Shown here: piece by piece, positions 52,440-61,053 of the stretch | Numbering within the stretch: position 1 is the first letter of the stretch | Layout: each line of letters opens with the position of its first letter | Source: Chloroflexota bacterium | GTDB taxonomy: Bacteria; Chloroflexota; Anaerolineae; Anaerolineales; Villigracilaceae | Direction: 5' to 3' | DNA length: 64,000 bases | NCBI GenBank assembly: GCA_023459215.1 | Contig: JAEWVF010000084.1 | Span: 1 to 64,000, forward strand | The notes under the pieces: model-generated | Told to the model about the DNA's origin: nothing | Seen by the model: the letters and a program-made list of their open reading frames with translations, nothing else | Database searches by the model: none | Position numbers and translations under genes: made by a program

Positions 52440-53741
52440 TTACTGAAGCGGCAGTTCCGGTTCTGTCGGAACATACTCCATCCAAATATCATAAGTTTTG
52501 ATATCTGCCGTAGCGCGGATGCCTTCCAGCCAGGTGCTGAAAGCGCTCTCTTTCAAAGCTTTGTAGCGTTCTTCATCCACCGGGCGCTGTTCGCGGCCCA
52601 GAACACGGATGATGTGCCAGCCGAATTCGGTCTGGACCGGCGCGCTGATTTCAGCCTGTTGCAAGGCAAAAACGGCCTCCTTGAACTCGGGAACAAAGCC
52701 GACATCGCTGCCGAACCAGCCCAAATCGCCGCCATTCTGCGCATTGGATTCATCTTTCGAATATTCGGCGGCCAACTTGCTCCAGTCTTCACCAGCGGCA
52801 AAGCGGGCCAACACTTCTTTCGCCAGTTCTTCCGATTCAACCAGGATATGCTGGGCCCAAATCTGCTCTTCGGAGGGCTGGACATCCTTGGTCACTTCTT
52901 CAAGCAGTTTTTCGCGCAGGTAAAGCGTTTCAAAGAAGAAGCGATAATCGTCCGCAGTGAGTTCGGTATTCTCGTTCAGGTTCTTCAACGTATCGGCGTA
53001 GCTGGTCTCAAACCCTTCGAGCGTGTAGGGTGTGGCAGTCGGCAGAGGCGTCTCCGTCGGGCCGGTTGTGGCAGTGGCGGTCGCCGTTGGGACGGAAGTC
53101 GGGGTGCTGGTCAGGTCCGGGGTAGCGGTCGGCATTTCGGTCGCAGGGCCGGGAGTAGGGGTAATCGTCACCAGGGCCAGTTGGGTTGGGTTGAGCGCAG
53201 GCAAAACAAAAGGCGTGGCGCTCGGGGCCGGGGTGGGGGTTCCATCCGCATAAAAACCAAACTGCTGCTGGATGTAAGCATCGATTTCTTCAGTCGAAGG
53301 CTCAATCCCGAGTTTCTCTGCCTCCTGGCGAATCAAACGCTCATCGACCAGGGCATCCAGAACCTGCTGCCCGACCACCTGGGGCTGCTGGAGCTGCATA
53401 GCAAGTTCCTGCAAATATCCGCCAAAGTTCGGCTCGTTAAACGGGTCTTCTGCGCCAAACATCTGGGCAAACTGATAGTACTGGCTAAAGTTGTTGATGA
53501 GCTGAATGCGCTGGAGCCGGACGCGCCCCTGGAACTCACGCATTGGGATATTATCGCCATTGACACTGGCAACAGTGCGGTAAGGCAGCAGGACCGTTGT
53601 TGAGAGAATCCCGTAAGCAACCAGGCCAACAACCACGATAATAATTGCAAGCGCCGCATATTGAATAGCAAGGCTCTGCCGTCGGACAACCTCGGCGTGA
53701 GCAACATGCCTCTTGTTGATAACATTCGAGTTTTTAGGCAT
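52440..53741 (-). CDS. PpiC-type peptidyl-prolyl isomerase (SurA/PrsA-like foldase)
   Basis: A 433-residue membrane-anchored protein: N-terminal transmembrane helix at about residues 24-50, a SurA_N-like helical domain, a Thr/Pro-rich insert (TATATATTGPTETPLPTATP), and a rotamase domain near the C-terminus (AQHILVESEELAKEVLARF, then SKDESNAQNGGDLGWFG and FGWHIIRVLG). It would help fold secreted proteins. Start 53741 is used; it lies 55 bp after rpsR. Confidence 0.85.
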   Translation of the reverse strand: MPKNSNVINKRHVAHAEVVRRQSLAIQYAALAIIIVVVGLVAYGILSTTVLLPYRTVASVNGDNIPMREFQGRVRLQRIQLINNFSQYYQFAQMFGAEDPFNEPNFGGYLQELAMQLQQPQVVGQQVLDALVDERLIRQEAEKLGIEPSTEEIDAYIQQQFGFYADGTPTPAPSATPFVLPALNPTQLALVTITPTPGPATEMPTATPDLTSTPTSVPTATATATTGPTETPLPTATPYTLEGFETSYADTLKNLNENTELTADDYRFFFETLYLREKLLEEVTKDVQPSEEQIWAQHILVESEELAKEVLARFAAGEDWSKLAAEYSKDESNAQNGGDLGWFGSDVGFVPEFKEAVFALQQAEISAPVQTEFGWHIIRVLGREQRPVDEERYKALKESAFSTWLEGIRATADIKTYDIWMEYVPTEPELPLQ

Positions 53742-53757
53742 AGTGATTATACAATTT

Positions 53758-53786
53758 CGGGGCATGGGGTTGGTTCCCATGCCCCG
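53758..53786. promoter_or_regulatory. Hairpin between rpsR and the PpiC gene
   Basis: A perfect 11-bp stem CGGGGCATGGG / CCCATGCCCCG. The T run lies on the plus side, so on the coding strand it is a stem without a U tract and may be an mRNA stabiliser or partial terminator. Confidence 0.5.
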
Positions 53787-53795
53787 CTTTTCTTT

Positions 53796-54068
53796 TTAGT
53801 CGTCCCGGCCCTGGTAGACGAAGGGCAGGAGCGCAATTTGGCGGGCGCGCTTGACAGCAGAAGCGATTTCGCGCTGGTGCTTGGCGCAGTTCCCGGTCTG
53901 GCGGCGAGGGCGGATTTTGCCGTCCTCAACAATGAAGCGCCGCAGCATGTCGGCGTTTTTGTAGTCGATCACAATGTTCTTGTCGGCGCAGAACTGGCAG
54001 ATTTTAGGCCGCGAGAAAAAACGGCGCTCTCCGCTCTGGCCGGATTCGTTGTCACGCATGTCATTCAT
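53796..54068 (-). CDS. rpsR: Ribosomal protein bS18
   Basis: A 90-residue protein; RPKICQFCADKNIVIDYKNADML, then RFIVEDGKIRPRRQTGNCAKHQREI is unmistakable bS18, here of the zinc-type with conserved Cys (CQFC...C). It is the third gene of the rpsF-ssb-rpsR operon; rplI is not found downstream. A GGAG lies before the ATG. Confidence 0.93.
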   Translation of the reverse strand: MNDMRDNESGQSGERRFFSRPKICQFCADKNIVIDYKNADMLRRFIVEDGKIRPRRQTGNCAKHQREIASAVKRARQIALLPFVYQGRDD

Positions 54069-54094
54069 GGACGTTTAACTCCGTGTCCGAAAAA

Positions 54095-54505
54095 TTAGAA
54101 GGGAAACTCGTCTTCGCCTGCCGAGGAATCTTCCGGGGCTTCCTGTTCGTTGGCCTGGTGGTTTGAATCGCGGCGGTCGCCAAGCATCATCATTTCGTTG
54201 GCAACAATTTCAACACTGCTGTGCTTGTTGCCTTCTTTATCGTCCCAGCGGCGGGTTTGCAGCCGGCCTTCGATATAGACCTGTTGGCCTTTGATGAGAT
54301 ACTGTTTGCAAATTTCGGCCAGGTTGCCCCAGGCGACCACATTGAACCATTCGGTTTCAGTATGGCGCTCGCCATCCACTGTGTTCCAGGAACGGCTGGT
54401 GGCAACGGTGAAAGTGGTGACCGGACGACCGGAAGGGGTGTAACGCATTTCAGGATCACGCCCCAAATGACCGATAATCATGACTTTGTTCAGACCGCGA
54501 CTCAT
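54095..54505 (-). CDS. ssb: Single-stranded DNA-binding protein
   Basis: A 136-residue OB-fold protein: LNKVMIIGHLGRDPEMRYTP, WFNVVAWGNLAEICKQYL and GQQVYIEGRLQTRRW. The short acidic tail ends EDEFPF, the standard tip bound by partner proteins. In the rpsF-ssb-rpsR operon. Confidence 0.94.
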   Translation of the reverse strand: MSRGLNKVMIIGHLGRDPEMRYTPSGRPVTTFTVATSRSWNTVDGERHTETEWFNVVAWGNLAEICKQYLIKGQQVYIEGRLQTRRWDDKEGNKHSSVEIVANEMMMLGDRRDSNHQANEQEAPEDSSAGEDEFPF

Positions 54506-54543
54506 ATTTTCTCCTCGTAAGACGAAGATAAATCAAGGAAAAA

Positions 54544-54828
54544 CTACGCAACCAGGGTAATCATGGCGCGCAAGATAGACTCCTGGAAGCGCATATTGCG
54601 TTCCAATTCTGCGGTAGCGGCGGGGGGCATGTTGACATCGAACAAAACGTACTGCCCTTCGCGCTGCTTGCGAATCTGGTAAGCCATACGGCGCCGACCC
54701 CAAACATCGGTCTTCTCGACACTGCCGCCCGATTCGCTAATCCAACCACTCACCTTTTCAACAACACCTTTGAATGCCGTTTCATCAAGATCGGGGTGGA
54801 CAATACAAACCAATTCATATTTACGCAT
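54544..54828 (-). CDS. rpsF: Ribosomal protein bS6
   Basis: A 94-residue protein: RKYELVCIVHPDLDE, GWISESGGSVEKTDVWGRRRMAYQIRKQREGQYVLF. First gene of the rpsF-ssb-rpsR operon, with AAAGGAGG ahead of its ATG. Confidence 0.93.
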   Translation of the reverse strand: MRKYELVCIVHPDLDETAFKGVVEKVSGWISESGGSVEKTDVWGRRRMAYQIRKQREGQYVLFDVNMPPAATAELERNMRFQESILRAMITLVA

Positions 54829-54839
54829 AGCAGGGAAAC

Positions 54840-54925
54840 CTCCTTTCCTCGGGATTGCTCCCAGACAACACCGTGAGTGAGCCGGGGGCGGAAAGCACCC
54901 GCCACAAAGGCGGGTGAATTTAACA
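54840..54925 (-). promoter_or_regulatory. rpsF leader with a hairpin, possible bS6:bS18 binding region
   Basis: The leader holds a hairpin CACCCGCC-TTTGT-GGCGGGTG (54896-54916), then a CCG-containing segment before the ribosome-binding site. The hairpin may instead end the upstream transcript. A bS6:bS18-type autoregulatory leader would be expected here, but I could not verify its conserved bulge. Confidence 0.35.
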
Positions 54926-54965
54926 GGTGGATTTTAGCACAGGATGTCGATTCTGGACAGGTGGA

Positions 54966-56999
54966 CTACGGACTGCACCCAAGCATCTCCCGCGCCGAGG
55001 CGAGCATCTCGTCACGCTCCGACCCGGAGGTTGACTCGCGCTCGATGCGCGTCCACAACGCACACAGCGTTGGGCGCAAATACTCCTTCGAATAACGATA
55101 GGTCTCACGGGTCAGGTTCAGCGCCTTTTGGCTTCGTCCGCTATGGGCGAGGGCCTCGATGAAAACGAAGTTTTCAAGCGGGTCGTTGGGACGGTCGCCG
55201 TGGGCCTGGGCCTGGTCGTAAAGGTCGAGCACGGTATCCCAATCGGCACGCTGGCGGGCCAATTCGGCCTGCGAAAAATAATAACACCAGCCGCGCGGAA
55301 TCTCAGGCGCGTAAAAATCGGGCAGGCGGATGGCGTTTTCAGCGCTGATCAGGGCCGGTTTACTGAACGAGGCCGCTTCGCGCAGGTCAGCCGGAAGCAG
55401 GCGGTTGAGCGGATCGATTTCCGGGTCGAGCACGCGGAAACAGCCCGGCGGCGAAAAGTTGACCACAATCATCTGCGAGGTGTTGCCATAGAACGTATCG
55501 GCCAGGTAGTATTGCTCGAAAGCCACATCCGGCTTAAGTTCCGGGCCGAGAGCGCGGCCTGCCTCGGTGCGGACGGAGGCGTAGTACAGGATGTAGTTCA
55601 TGCCGACTAAATCGCCGTTGTAAATCCAGTTCAAGGGGCCGGAGAGCGAGTTGTCGCTGAACACCGTCAGCGGAAAGTCGTTGGCGAGGACGGTGGTGCC
55701 GGGCTGGAGCGAGGGGACGCGCCAACTCATCTGCCAGAAGAGGGCGCGCTGGGTATCCCAATCGCGGCGATAAATCGCATTGGTCTGGAACTGCTCACCA
55801 ACTGAGAAACCAAGCAGAAGGGCCAGCAGGAGCAATTGCAGGCGCGGGAAACGGGATAAAAATCCGAGCAGGGCGGCCAGAATCAGGCTGGAACCAAGCA
55901 TAAAGGAAAGCGTAAACCGGTCGGCGGAGAAGTGGAGCTGCGGCAAGGTGCGTTCGCCCACCAACCAGAAAGCGCCGCCGCCCAAAACCCAGGCAAAGAG
56001 GCCCAAGAGGAGCATCGATATTCGAGATTCGTTATTCGAGTTATCGACTATCGAATTTCGAGTATCGAGTATCGAGTATCGCAAGAAGTACAGGCCGGTT
56101 AGGAGGGTGGCGGCAAAGGCCAGGGAAAAGGCCGCGATGGTGGTGAACAGGCCAAGGGTCGTTGCGTTGACCGGCTCAAAGGGCAGGACCCAGGCCGCGG
56201 GAACAGTCATCCAAAAGGCCTGGAACATATTCCAGAGCAATTTCCCAATCCCCAAGAAGAAGTTGGTTTTCAGGTCTTCAAGGGTCTGGTAGGTGTAACT
56301 GGCGTTCTGGTTGCTGAAGAAAAAGGCGCGCCAAAAAGTGACCAGTAGAAAAGTGAAAAAGTAGGACAAGTAGAAAAGTATGGCGCGGCGAATGCGGAGT
56401 TTGAAAGGTTCTTCGAGCGCAAACCAGAAAAGGATGAGGCGGAAGAATTCGAGGAAGTAGAAATATTCCATCGTCAGCAGGTTGACGACGGAGAGGGCCA
56501 GGGCCGGGATATGCCAGCGCCAGTCTTTTTTCTGGAGGGCAAGCAGGCTGAAATAGAGTGAGAGCAGAAAAGCATTGAGAACGATATAAAAATGGGTGTA
56601 CATCAATGCGATGAAGTTCTGTCCCAAGCCGGGGTAAACGAGGAAAAACGCGGCGGTCCAGAGTGGCAGGCGCGAATTGGGGTAGAGGCGGCTGAAGAGT
56701 TTCCAAACCAGCACAGCGGTCAGCCAGCGCAGGAGAATCATCAGCAATTGCCAGGCCCAGGGGTGCGGCCCAACCAGCGGCAGCATGACCTGATAAATCA
56801 GACCCCAGAACGGGCGGCTGGTGGAGAAGGTCTGGGTCAGGGCAGCAGGGCCGAGGCGGTAGTAGATCCAGGTCCAGGGGGACTCGTCCCAGTAGAAGCC
56901 GCGCTCCCAGAAGAAGGGGGCGTAGGCGAGGGCGGCGAGGGCGAGCAGGAAGGAGGCGGGGTGAGAGAGGAAAGAGGAAAGGCGGGTGCGGAAAGACAT
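54966..56999 (-). CDS. Large polytopic membrane protein, glycosyltransferase-like, unknown
   Basis: A 677-residue protein with about ten or more hydrophobic helices in the first 420 residues (YAPFFWERGFYWDESPW near the start, with a DE pair typical of GT-C type enzymes) and a soluble, TPR-like C-terminal part. Residues of about 305-325 (YSILDTRNSIVDNSNNESRI) are encoded by an R3 repeat inserted in frame within a loop. Catalytic specificity is unknown. Confidence 0.6.
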   Translation of the reverse strand: MSFRTRLSSFLSHPASFLLALAALAYAPFFWERGFYWDESPWTWIYYRLGPAALTQTFSTSRPFWGLIYQVMLPLVGPHPWAWQLLMILLRWLTAVLVWKLFSRLYPNSRLPLWTAAFFLVYPGLGQNFIALMYTHFYIVLNAFLLSLYFSLLALQKKDWRWHIPALALSVVNLLTMEYFYFLEFFRLILFWFALEEPFKLRIRRAILFYLSYFFTFLLVTFWRAFFFSNQNASYTYQTLEDLKTNFFLGIGKLLWNMFQAFWMTVPAAWVLPFEPVNATTLGLFTTIAAFSLAFAATLLTGLYFLRYSILDTRNSIVDNSNNESRISMLLLGLFAWVLGGGAFWLVGERTLPQLHFSADRFTLSFMLGSSLILAALLGFLSRFPRLQLLLLALLLGFSVGEQFQTNAIYRRDWDTQRALFWQMSWRVPSLQPGTTVLANDFPLTVFSDNSLSGPLNWIYNGDLVGMNYILYYASVRTEAGRALGPELKPDVAFEQYYLADTFYGNTSQMIVVNFSPPGCFRVLDPEIDPLNRLLPADLREAASFSKPALISAENAIRLPDFYAPEIPRGWCYYFSQAELARQRADWDTVLDLYDQAQAHGDRPNDPLENFVFIEALAHSGRSQKALNLTRETYRYSKEYLRPTLCALWTRIERESTSGSERDEMLASAREMLGCSP
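56012..56085. repeat. R3-type repeat inside the 55-kb membrane-protein gene
   Basis: Units such as TTCGAGTATCGAGTATCGAG repeat here in frame and code for the loop YSILDTRNSIVDNSN, matching the repeats at 3438-3545 (reverse complement). Confidence 0.75.
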
Positions 57000-57036
57000 T
57001 TCTGTTTACCTGTTATCGGTTGGCCGGTTTGAGATT

Positions 57037-58104
57037 TTACGGGGACTGATATTCAGAGATGCTGTTGGTTTGCAAATCCAGCAGATATTTCTTGTCATCA
57101 GATTCAAGTATGCCATCCGAAGAAACTGAATAGAGGCCTTCAAGCAGGATAAGATTTGGGGTTTGCCATTCTACTGGAAAGAGATAACGCTCATCTTTTT
57201 CGAGAATGGTTCGAACGCTCATGTCAGCCACGTTTAGCAAAAACAAAGAGAAACCTTTCGGTTTCCCAAGCGCTTCGTCGGTTAATAATTCTGCTACAGA
57301 ACTACTGATGAAGATAATCTGCTTGCTGTCTTGCGACCACAAAAATCGTCCGAAAACAACGTATTCTGCTGGGATCTCAAAGGTTTGTTCTTTTCCCGTC
57401 TGAAATTCGTGGACAACAACGTCTTGAGCGCGACGATAAGCAATATATCTGTCGTTGGGGGAAAACGAAAATGCAGAGCCCATTTTTGTATCCACCCAGA
57501 TTCCGTTTTCTAAATTAATCCGAATTAACTGAATGTAATTACGCCAAAACCACCCATCTCCGCCTGAGCCAGAGATATATGGCGAAACATATAAATAGCG
57601 ACCATCACGGGACCAATGTTCAATATTGACCCAAACATCACTCCCAGAAAAACCGGTGATCTCATGAAAATAAATATCAATCTGTTTTTTGCTATCTATA
57701 TTAACAATATTCAAACCGCCAGAACCATTTTTTGTGTTAAAAAACACGGCCCATTCTTTGTTTGGTGATAAACCCAAAGAGTCATTGGCATAACACGTAT
57801 AACGATAAACAATACAAAGTCGACTATAAAAACGTTCCAAACCAGGCTTTTCGGTCACAAGTGCTTCTATTGTTGCTACAATAGCCATTGTTGCTGGTGG
57901 AATAGTAGGTGTCGTTTCGATAGTGGGAAAGATTGTAAATGTTGCGGTTGGCTTCGGTGTTTTTGTAAATCCAAGAGTACCAGTAATCATTGGAACGTTC
58001 GAGATTGTCGGATTAACCGCCATCTTCGGAGTTGCAACATTGCTACAAGCCACAGTGATAAGACAAATAAATATAAGAACAACACATGCGGCCCAATATT
58101 TCAT
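57037..58104 (-). CDS. AT-rich beta-propeller lipoprotein (TolB/WD40-like)
   Basis: A 355-residue lipoprotein with lipobox ITVAC. Segments such as LSPNKEWAVFFNTKNGS, WSRDGRYLYVSPYISG and FSPNDRYIAYRRAQD are propeller blades. Markedly AT-rich like the gene at 42261-43358, with the same architecture, suggesting a family of transferred propeller lipoproteins. Its start overlaps the end of the acetyltransferase gene by 4 bp. Confidence 0.75.
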   Translation of the reverse strand: MKYWAACVVLIFICLITVACSNVATPKMAVNPTISNVPMITGTLGFTKTPKPTATFTIFPTIETTPTIPPATMAIVATIEALVTEKPGLERFYSRLCIVYRYTCYANDSLGLSPNKEWAVFFNTKNGSGGLNIVNIDSKKQIDIYFHEITGFSGSDVWVNIEHWSRDGRYLYVSPYISGSGGDGWFWRNYIQLIRINLENGIWVDTKMGSAFSFSPNDRYIAYRRAQDVVVHEFQTGKEQTFEIPAEYVVFGRFLWSQDSKQIIFISSSVAELLTDEALGKPKGFSLFLLNVADMSVRTILEKDERYLFPVEWQTPNLILLEGLYSVSSDGILESDDKKYLLDLQTNSISEYQSP

Positions 58105-58784
58105 GTTCGAAACTCCATGCGATGGCGATGGTAACGGCCTTCACGGAAGGTTTGACTGATTGTAAAGCCAAATTTGGTGTAGAGCGCGATCGCGGCGGGG
58201 TTGTCGGTTTCAACGCTGAGGGCGATGGAGGTGTATCCGGCGGCGCGGGCGGCTTCGACAAAGGCGGCCAGGATGGTTGTGCCGAGGCCCTGTCCGCGGG
58301 CTGCGGGGGCGACGCCGATGTAGGTTAGCTCGATCTGGCCAGGGAGCAGGTCATTGGCGGATGAAGCTGTCAGGACAGATTGGGCCAGTTGAACGAGGAC
58401 GCCGGGGCGGATAAAGGCCAGCTTGAGCAATTGCCCGGCAAACCAGGGCAGCGGGGTGCGTAATCTGGCATTCAGGGCGGAGGGGTTGGGGGAGCCAAGA
58501 CAGTAGGCGATTGGAGATTGGGGAGTGGAGATTGGTGTTTCGGTCACAGGTTGAGGAGCTTCCAAAACACACAGGGCGATCACGGATGGGTCGGCTTGGG
58601 CGATTTGATAGTAGCGCAGAACGACCGCGCGGCCCAGGTCGGTCAGCAGGGTGGGCATGGTAGCGGCGTGCAGGTCGGCCAGGGCGGGCAGGGAGGCGGG
58701 GGGGAGTTTTGCAAGTGGAAGAAGGTTGGCCCCCCTCCCGGCCTCCCCCCATTTCCCAAAACCGGAAATGGGGGGAGGAGTCAT
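58101..58784 (-). CDS. GNAT-family N-acetyltransferase
   Basis: A 227-residue protein: LADLHAATMPTLLTDLGRAV, then ELTYIGVAPAARGQGLGTTI (the acetyl-CoA loop) and AIALYTKFGFTISQTF. The first 18 codons (PPPISGFGKWGEAGRGANL) lie in an R7-type palindrome and look unlike GNAT N-termini, so the start was probably created or extended by a repeat. It overlaps the FemAB stop (ATGA). Confidence 0.82.
   Translation of the reverse strand: MTPPPISGFGKWGEAGRGANLLPLAKLPPASLPALADLHAATMPTLLTDLGRAVVLRYYQIAQADPSVIALCVLEAPQPVTETPISTPQSPIAYCLGSPNPSALNARLRTPLPWFAGQLLKLAFIRPGVLVQLAQSVLTASSANDLLPGQIELTYIGVAPAARGQGLGTTILAAFVEAARAAGYTSIALSVETDNPAAIALYTKFGFTISQTFREGRYHRHRMEFRT
58728..58780. repeat. Palindromic repeat, family R7, at the GNAT start
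   Basis: The inverted repeat CTCCCCCCATTTC-CCAAAACC-GGAAATGGGGGGAG is preceded by CCCCCCTCCCGGC. The same organisation lies at 60982-61036. Confidence 0.75.
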
Positions 58785-59818
58785 GCTAATCCCTTAATCA
58801 AAAACGGGCCAAGCGGGCGGATGATGAAGGCGGGCAGGCGCTTCCAGAGCCAGATGGCAAGCTGGAATTTGGGATTCTTCTGGTTGAGGGCGGGCAGTTT
58901 TGCGCCGGGTTTGAGCCAGTACCAGTAGGCCAATTCCTGCCGGCGCGGTTTCCATTTCATTTTGAAGGTTTCGTTGCCGGAACCATCGAGGCTGCGGCCC
59001 AGGTCGAAGATTTTCAGTCCGCGTTCGGTGTAGCGGACGATGGTTTGCCAGTACAGGTATTCCCCGGCGTAATCGGCGCGATAGGCGCGCAGGATGTTTG
59101 CGTGCAGGTTGGTAATCCCCTCGCCGTGCTGGATGAAAACACCCGCCCCGGCCAGTTTGCCATCCGGGGCATACAGGACGGCAAATTCTAGCGCATCGCC
59201 AAGCAAATCAGCCATCGTTTTCAGGTAGGCTTTGGCGTGATACGGCGAACCAAGTTCGTGCATCGAGCGCGCCAGGGCTTCGTAGGCATCGTCGAGCAGG
59301 TCGAGGCGGCCAAACTGGAGGCTGAATCCTTTTTTGAGCGATTTACGGACGTGGTTACGGTGGTTGGGAGAGAAAGTACTCAAGAGCGTTTCGCTGTCAG
59401 GAATCAGGTCCACCAGGTAGGTGTGATAGACGGAGTGCTGAACCCAACCGGGCGGTGGGGAGGGGTCTTCAGCGGCGAAACGCAGGTTGAGGTAGTCCAC
59501 GCCCAAATCGGCGGCGAGTTTGGCCGCAGCGCCGAGCAACAGGTCACGAGATTCGGAATCGGCATAGGCAAATCCGCCATAGGAGCCGAAGGGAGCCGTC
59601 AGGAGGGCGTTGCCAAAGATGGGGTGCTGAACATGGGTTAGGGCAAGCAAGCCGGTGACTGCGCCTTCTTCCTCGGTTTCGAAGCGATGGATGGGAAAGC
59701 GGTAAATCGTCCGCGCCAGGTCGGACCAGGAATCGAGGGCGGTAAATGCCGCCGGGCCAGTCAGGAAGGCTGGCCAGTTGGCGGGTTCGTCGGGGGAGAG
59801 TTGGCGCAGGAGGGGCAT
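58781..59818 (-). CDS. FemAB/BioF2-like aminoacyltransferase-type protein
   Basis: A 345-residue protein with a double-GNAT fold: AFTALDSWSDLARTIYRFP, LTAPFGSYGGFAYAD, FSPNHRNHVRKSLKKGF and YLYWQTIVRYTERGLKIFDLGRS are typical of FemAB-type/lipid II:glycine bridge proteins and of related exopolysaccharide-linked acyltransferases. It probably modifies a cell wall or surface-glycan precursor. It overlaps the GNAT gene. Confidence 0.78.
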   Translation of the reverse strand: MPLLRQLSPDEPANWPAFLTGPAAFTALDSWSDLARTIYRFPIHRFETEEEGAVTGLLALTHVQHPIFGNALLTAPFGSYGGFAYADSESRDLLLGAAAKLAADLGVDYLNLRFAAEDPSPPPGWVQHSVYHTYLVDLIPDSETLLSTFSPNHRNHVRKSLKKGFSLQFGRLDLLDDAYEALARSMHELGSPYHAKAYLKTMADLLGDALEFAVLYAPDGKLAGAGVFIQHGEGITNLHANILRAYRADYAGEYLYWQTIVRYTERGLKIFDLGRSLDGSGNETFKMKWKPRRQELAYWYWLKPGAKLPALNQKNPKFQLAIWLWKRLPAFIIRPLGPFLIKGLA

Positions 59819-59866
59819 AATTAATGCAGAATGATGAATTCAGAATCAAGGCGCAGAAGTTGAAGG

Positions 59867-59913
59867 TTCTGCATTCTTCATTCTGCATTCTTCATTCTGC
59901 ATTCTTCATTCTT
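59867..59913. repeat. TTCTGCATTCTTCA short tandem repeat
   Basis: About three copies of a 14-bp unit (TTCTGCATTCTTCA). The deacetylase's last codons (NEECRMKNAE) are read from it. Confidence 0.75.
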
Positions 59914-60744
59914 CTGGATTTCTTCGATGTACGTCAAAAGCGGGGAAACGGGGAAATGCTTGAGCAGGGTGGCCAGGAAGTTGGTTTTATCTATCGTAAA
60001 CGGGAACAGGAGCGGGTGGGCGGCGAGGTCGCGCGCCATGCGGGAGCGGAATCGCTCCGGGCGGACGAGTTCGTAGGGGTGCAGGATGATGACCGGGCTG
60101 AGTCCGGCGCGGATTTCGCGCTCAAGGATTTTCAGGATCAGGTTGGGCATCAGGCCAATCATGAAGCTGGAGCCATAGGGAACCTCACCGCCCGCCAGCA
60201 ATTTGGGCGAGAAGTGGCGCGGGGCGCTCAGTTCGGCAGAGCGATTAAAAAGCGATAAGGTACTGACGGGCAGTTCGAGAAGTCCGTTTTTGTCGAGCAG
60301 GTGGCCGGAGGGAGCGTAAATGGAGGAGCTGTAGCTGAAACCGGCCTGGCGGAGCAGGGGATAGGCCGCCTCGCTGATGCCAACCATCGGGGCGCGGTAG
60401 CCCTGGACGTTGAACCGGGCACGCCAATCGGCAGAGGCGGCCAGGTCTTTGGCCAGTTCGCTTTCATCGACCAAGGGCCGGTGAAGCTGGCAGTGCAAAC
60501 CGAGTTCGTGCCCGGCGGCGACGATTTTTTGCGGGATTTCGGGGTACCACTCGACGATTTCGCCCACCAGGTACAGGCTGGCTTTGGCTTCCCCAAGCAT
60601 CTCGAGGATGGGGTCGAGGGCCTGCCGGGTAAAGCCGCCATCCAGGTCGCGGCGCTGTTCGGGGCCGGAAAGTTGGTCGTAGCGGCGGGTCAGGGCGAAC
60701 CAGGGTTCGTAATCGATGCTGAGAAGGACGCGCGGGGAAATCAT
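59878..60744 (-). CDS. Polysaccharide deacetylase-like protein
   Basis: A 288-residue protein (ATG 60744; another in frame at 60765). The Asp of SIDYEPWF, the metal/His segment HELGLHCQLHRP and FRAPMV-like YRAPMVGISEAAYPLL suit a NodB-type polysaccharide deacetylase with the Asp-His-His triad. It would act on a surface or exported glycan. Its last 10 residues come from a tandem repeat. Confidence 0.8.
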   Translation of the reverse strand: MISPRVLLSIDYEPWFALTRRYDQLSGPEQRRDLDGGFTRQALDPILEMLGEAKASLYLVGEIVEWYPEIPQKIVAAGHELGLHCQLHRPLVDESELAKDLAASADWRARFNVQGYRAPMVGISEAAYPLLRQAGFSYSSSIYAPSGHLLDKNGLLELPVSTLSLFNRSAELSAPRHFSPKLLAGGEVPYGSSFMIGLMPNLILKILEREIRAGLSPVIILHPYELVRPERFRSRMARDLAAHPLLFPFTIDKTNFLATLLKHFPVSPLLTYIEEIQKNEECRMKNAE

Positions 60745-60794
60745 CGGCTGAATTATACCCGGCAAACGTTCACAGAATTTTTACAAAAGTGGTC

Positions 60795-60824
60795 TTGACA
60801 ACTTCTCGGCGCAAGTGCTAAACT
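60795..60824 (+). promoter_or_regulatory. Promoter of the aromatic amino acid operon
   Basis: -35 TTGACA (60795-60800) and -10 TAAACT (60819-60824) with an 18-bp spacer. Transcription would start near 60831, only about 4 nt before the leader ATG, so the leader mRNA is almost leaderless. Confidence 0.7.
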
Positions 60825-60834
60825 ACGCCAACTT

Positions 60835-60915
60835 ATGAACGCAACCCGCTGCTCCTATTACTTTTGGTTTTATTTTTACGGCTCCCCCAAACGGACTGCC
60901 GTTAGCGGTGCTTAA
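60835..60915 (+). CDS. Aromatic-rich leader peptide of the aroH-aroF-aroA operon
   Basis: A 26-codon open frame between the promoter and an intrinsic terminator. Codons 8-15 are Tyr-Tyr-Phe-Trp-Phe-Tyr-Phe-Tyr: eight consecutive aromatic residues. It begins MNATRCSYYFWFYFYGSP. This composition is far outside chance and matches leader peptides in which ribosome stalling on scarce charged tRNA controls the downstream terminator. It precedes chorismate mutase, two DAHP synthases and EPSP synthase. No Shine-Dalgarno is possible if the start near 60831 is right. Confidence 0.85.
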   Translation: MNATRCSYYFWFYFYGSPKRTAVSGA

Positions 60916-60941
60916 GCGGGCATAGAAAGAAAGTAGACCCC

Positions 60942-60977
60942 AAAAGCGCGAGGCGACACGGCCTCGCGCTTTTTTTG
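60942..60977 (+). terminator. Attenuator (intrinsic terminator) of the aro operon
   Basis: A 13-bp stem AAAAGCGCGAGGC / GCCTCGCGCTTTT with a 6-nt loop, followed by TTTTTTTG. It sits between the leader peptide and aroH. A weak competing pairing exists (GTGCTT 60908-60913 with AAGCGC 60944-60949), so the antiterminator is not obvious by eye. Confidence 0.8.
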
Positions 60978-60981
60978 TTGA

Positions 60982-61036
60982 CCCCCTCCCAGCCTCCCCC
61001 AAATTCCAGAAACCGGAATTTGGGGGAGGGGAGAAA
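60982..61036. repeat. Palindromic repeat, family R7, ahead of aroH
   Basis: The inverted repeat CTCCCCCAAATTCC-AGAAACC-GGAATTTGGGGGAG is preceded by CCCCCTCCCAGC. It matches the R7 copy at 58728. Confidence 0.75.
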
Positions 61037-61053
61037 GAGAAGGAGATTTTCTT

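Noticed and set aside
60831..60981. T-box leader of the aro operon
   Set aside because: The leader is too short for a T-box and lacks the T-box sequence and specifier loop; the aromatic codon run points to a leader peptide.
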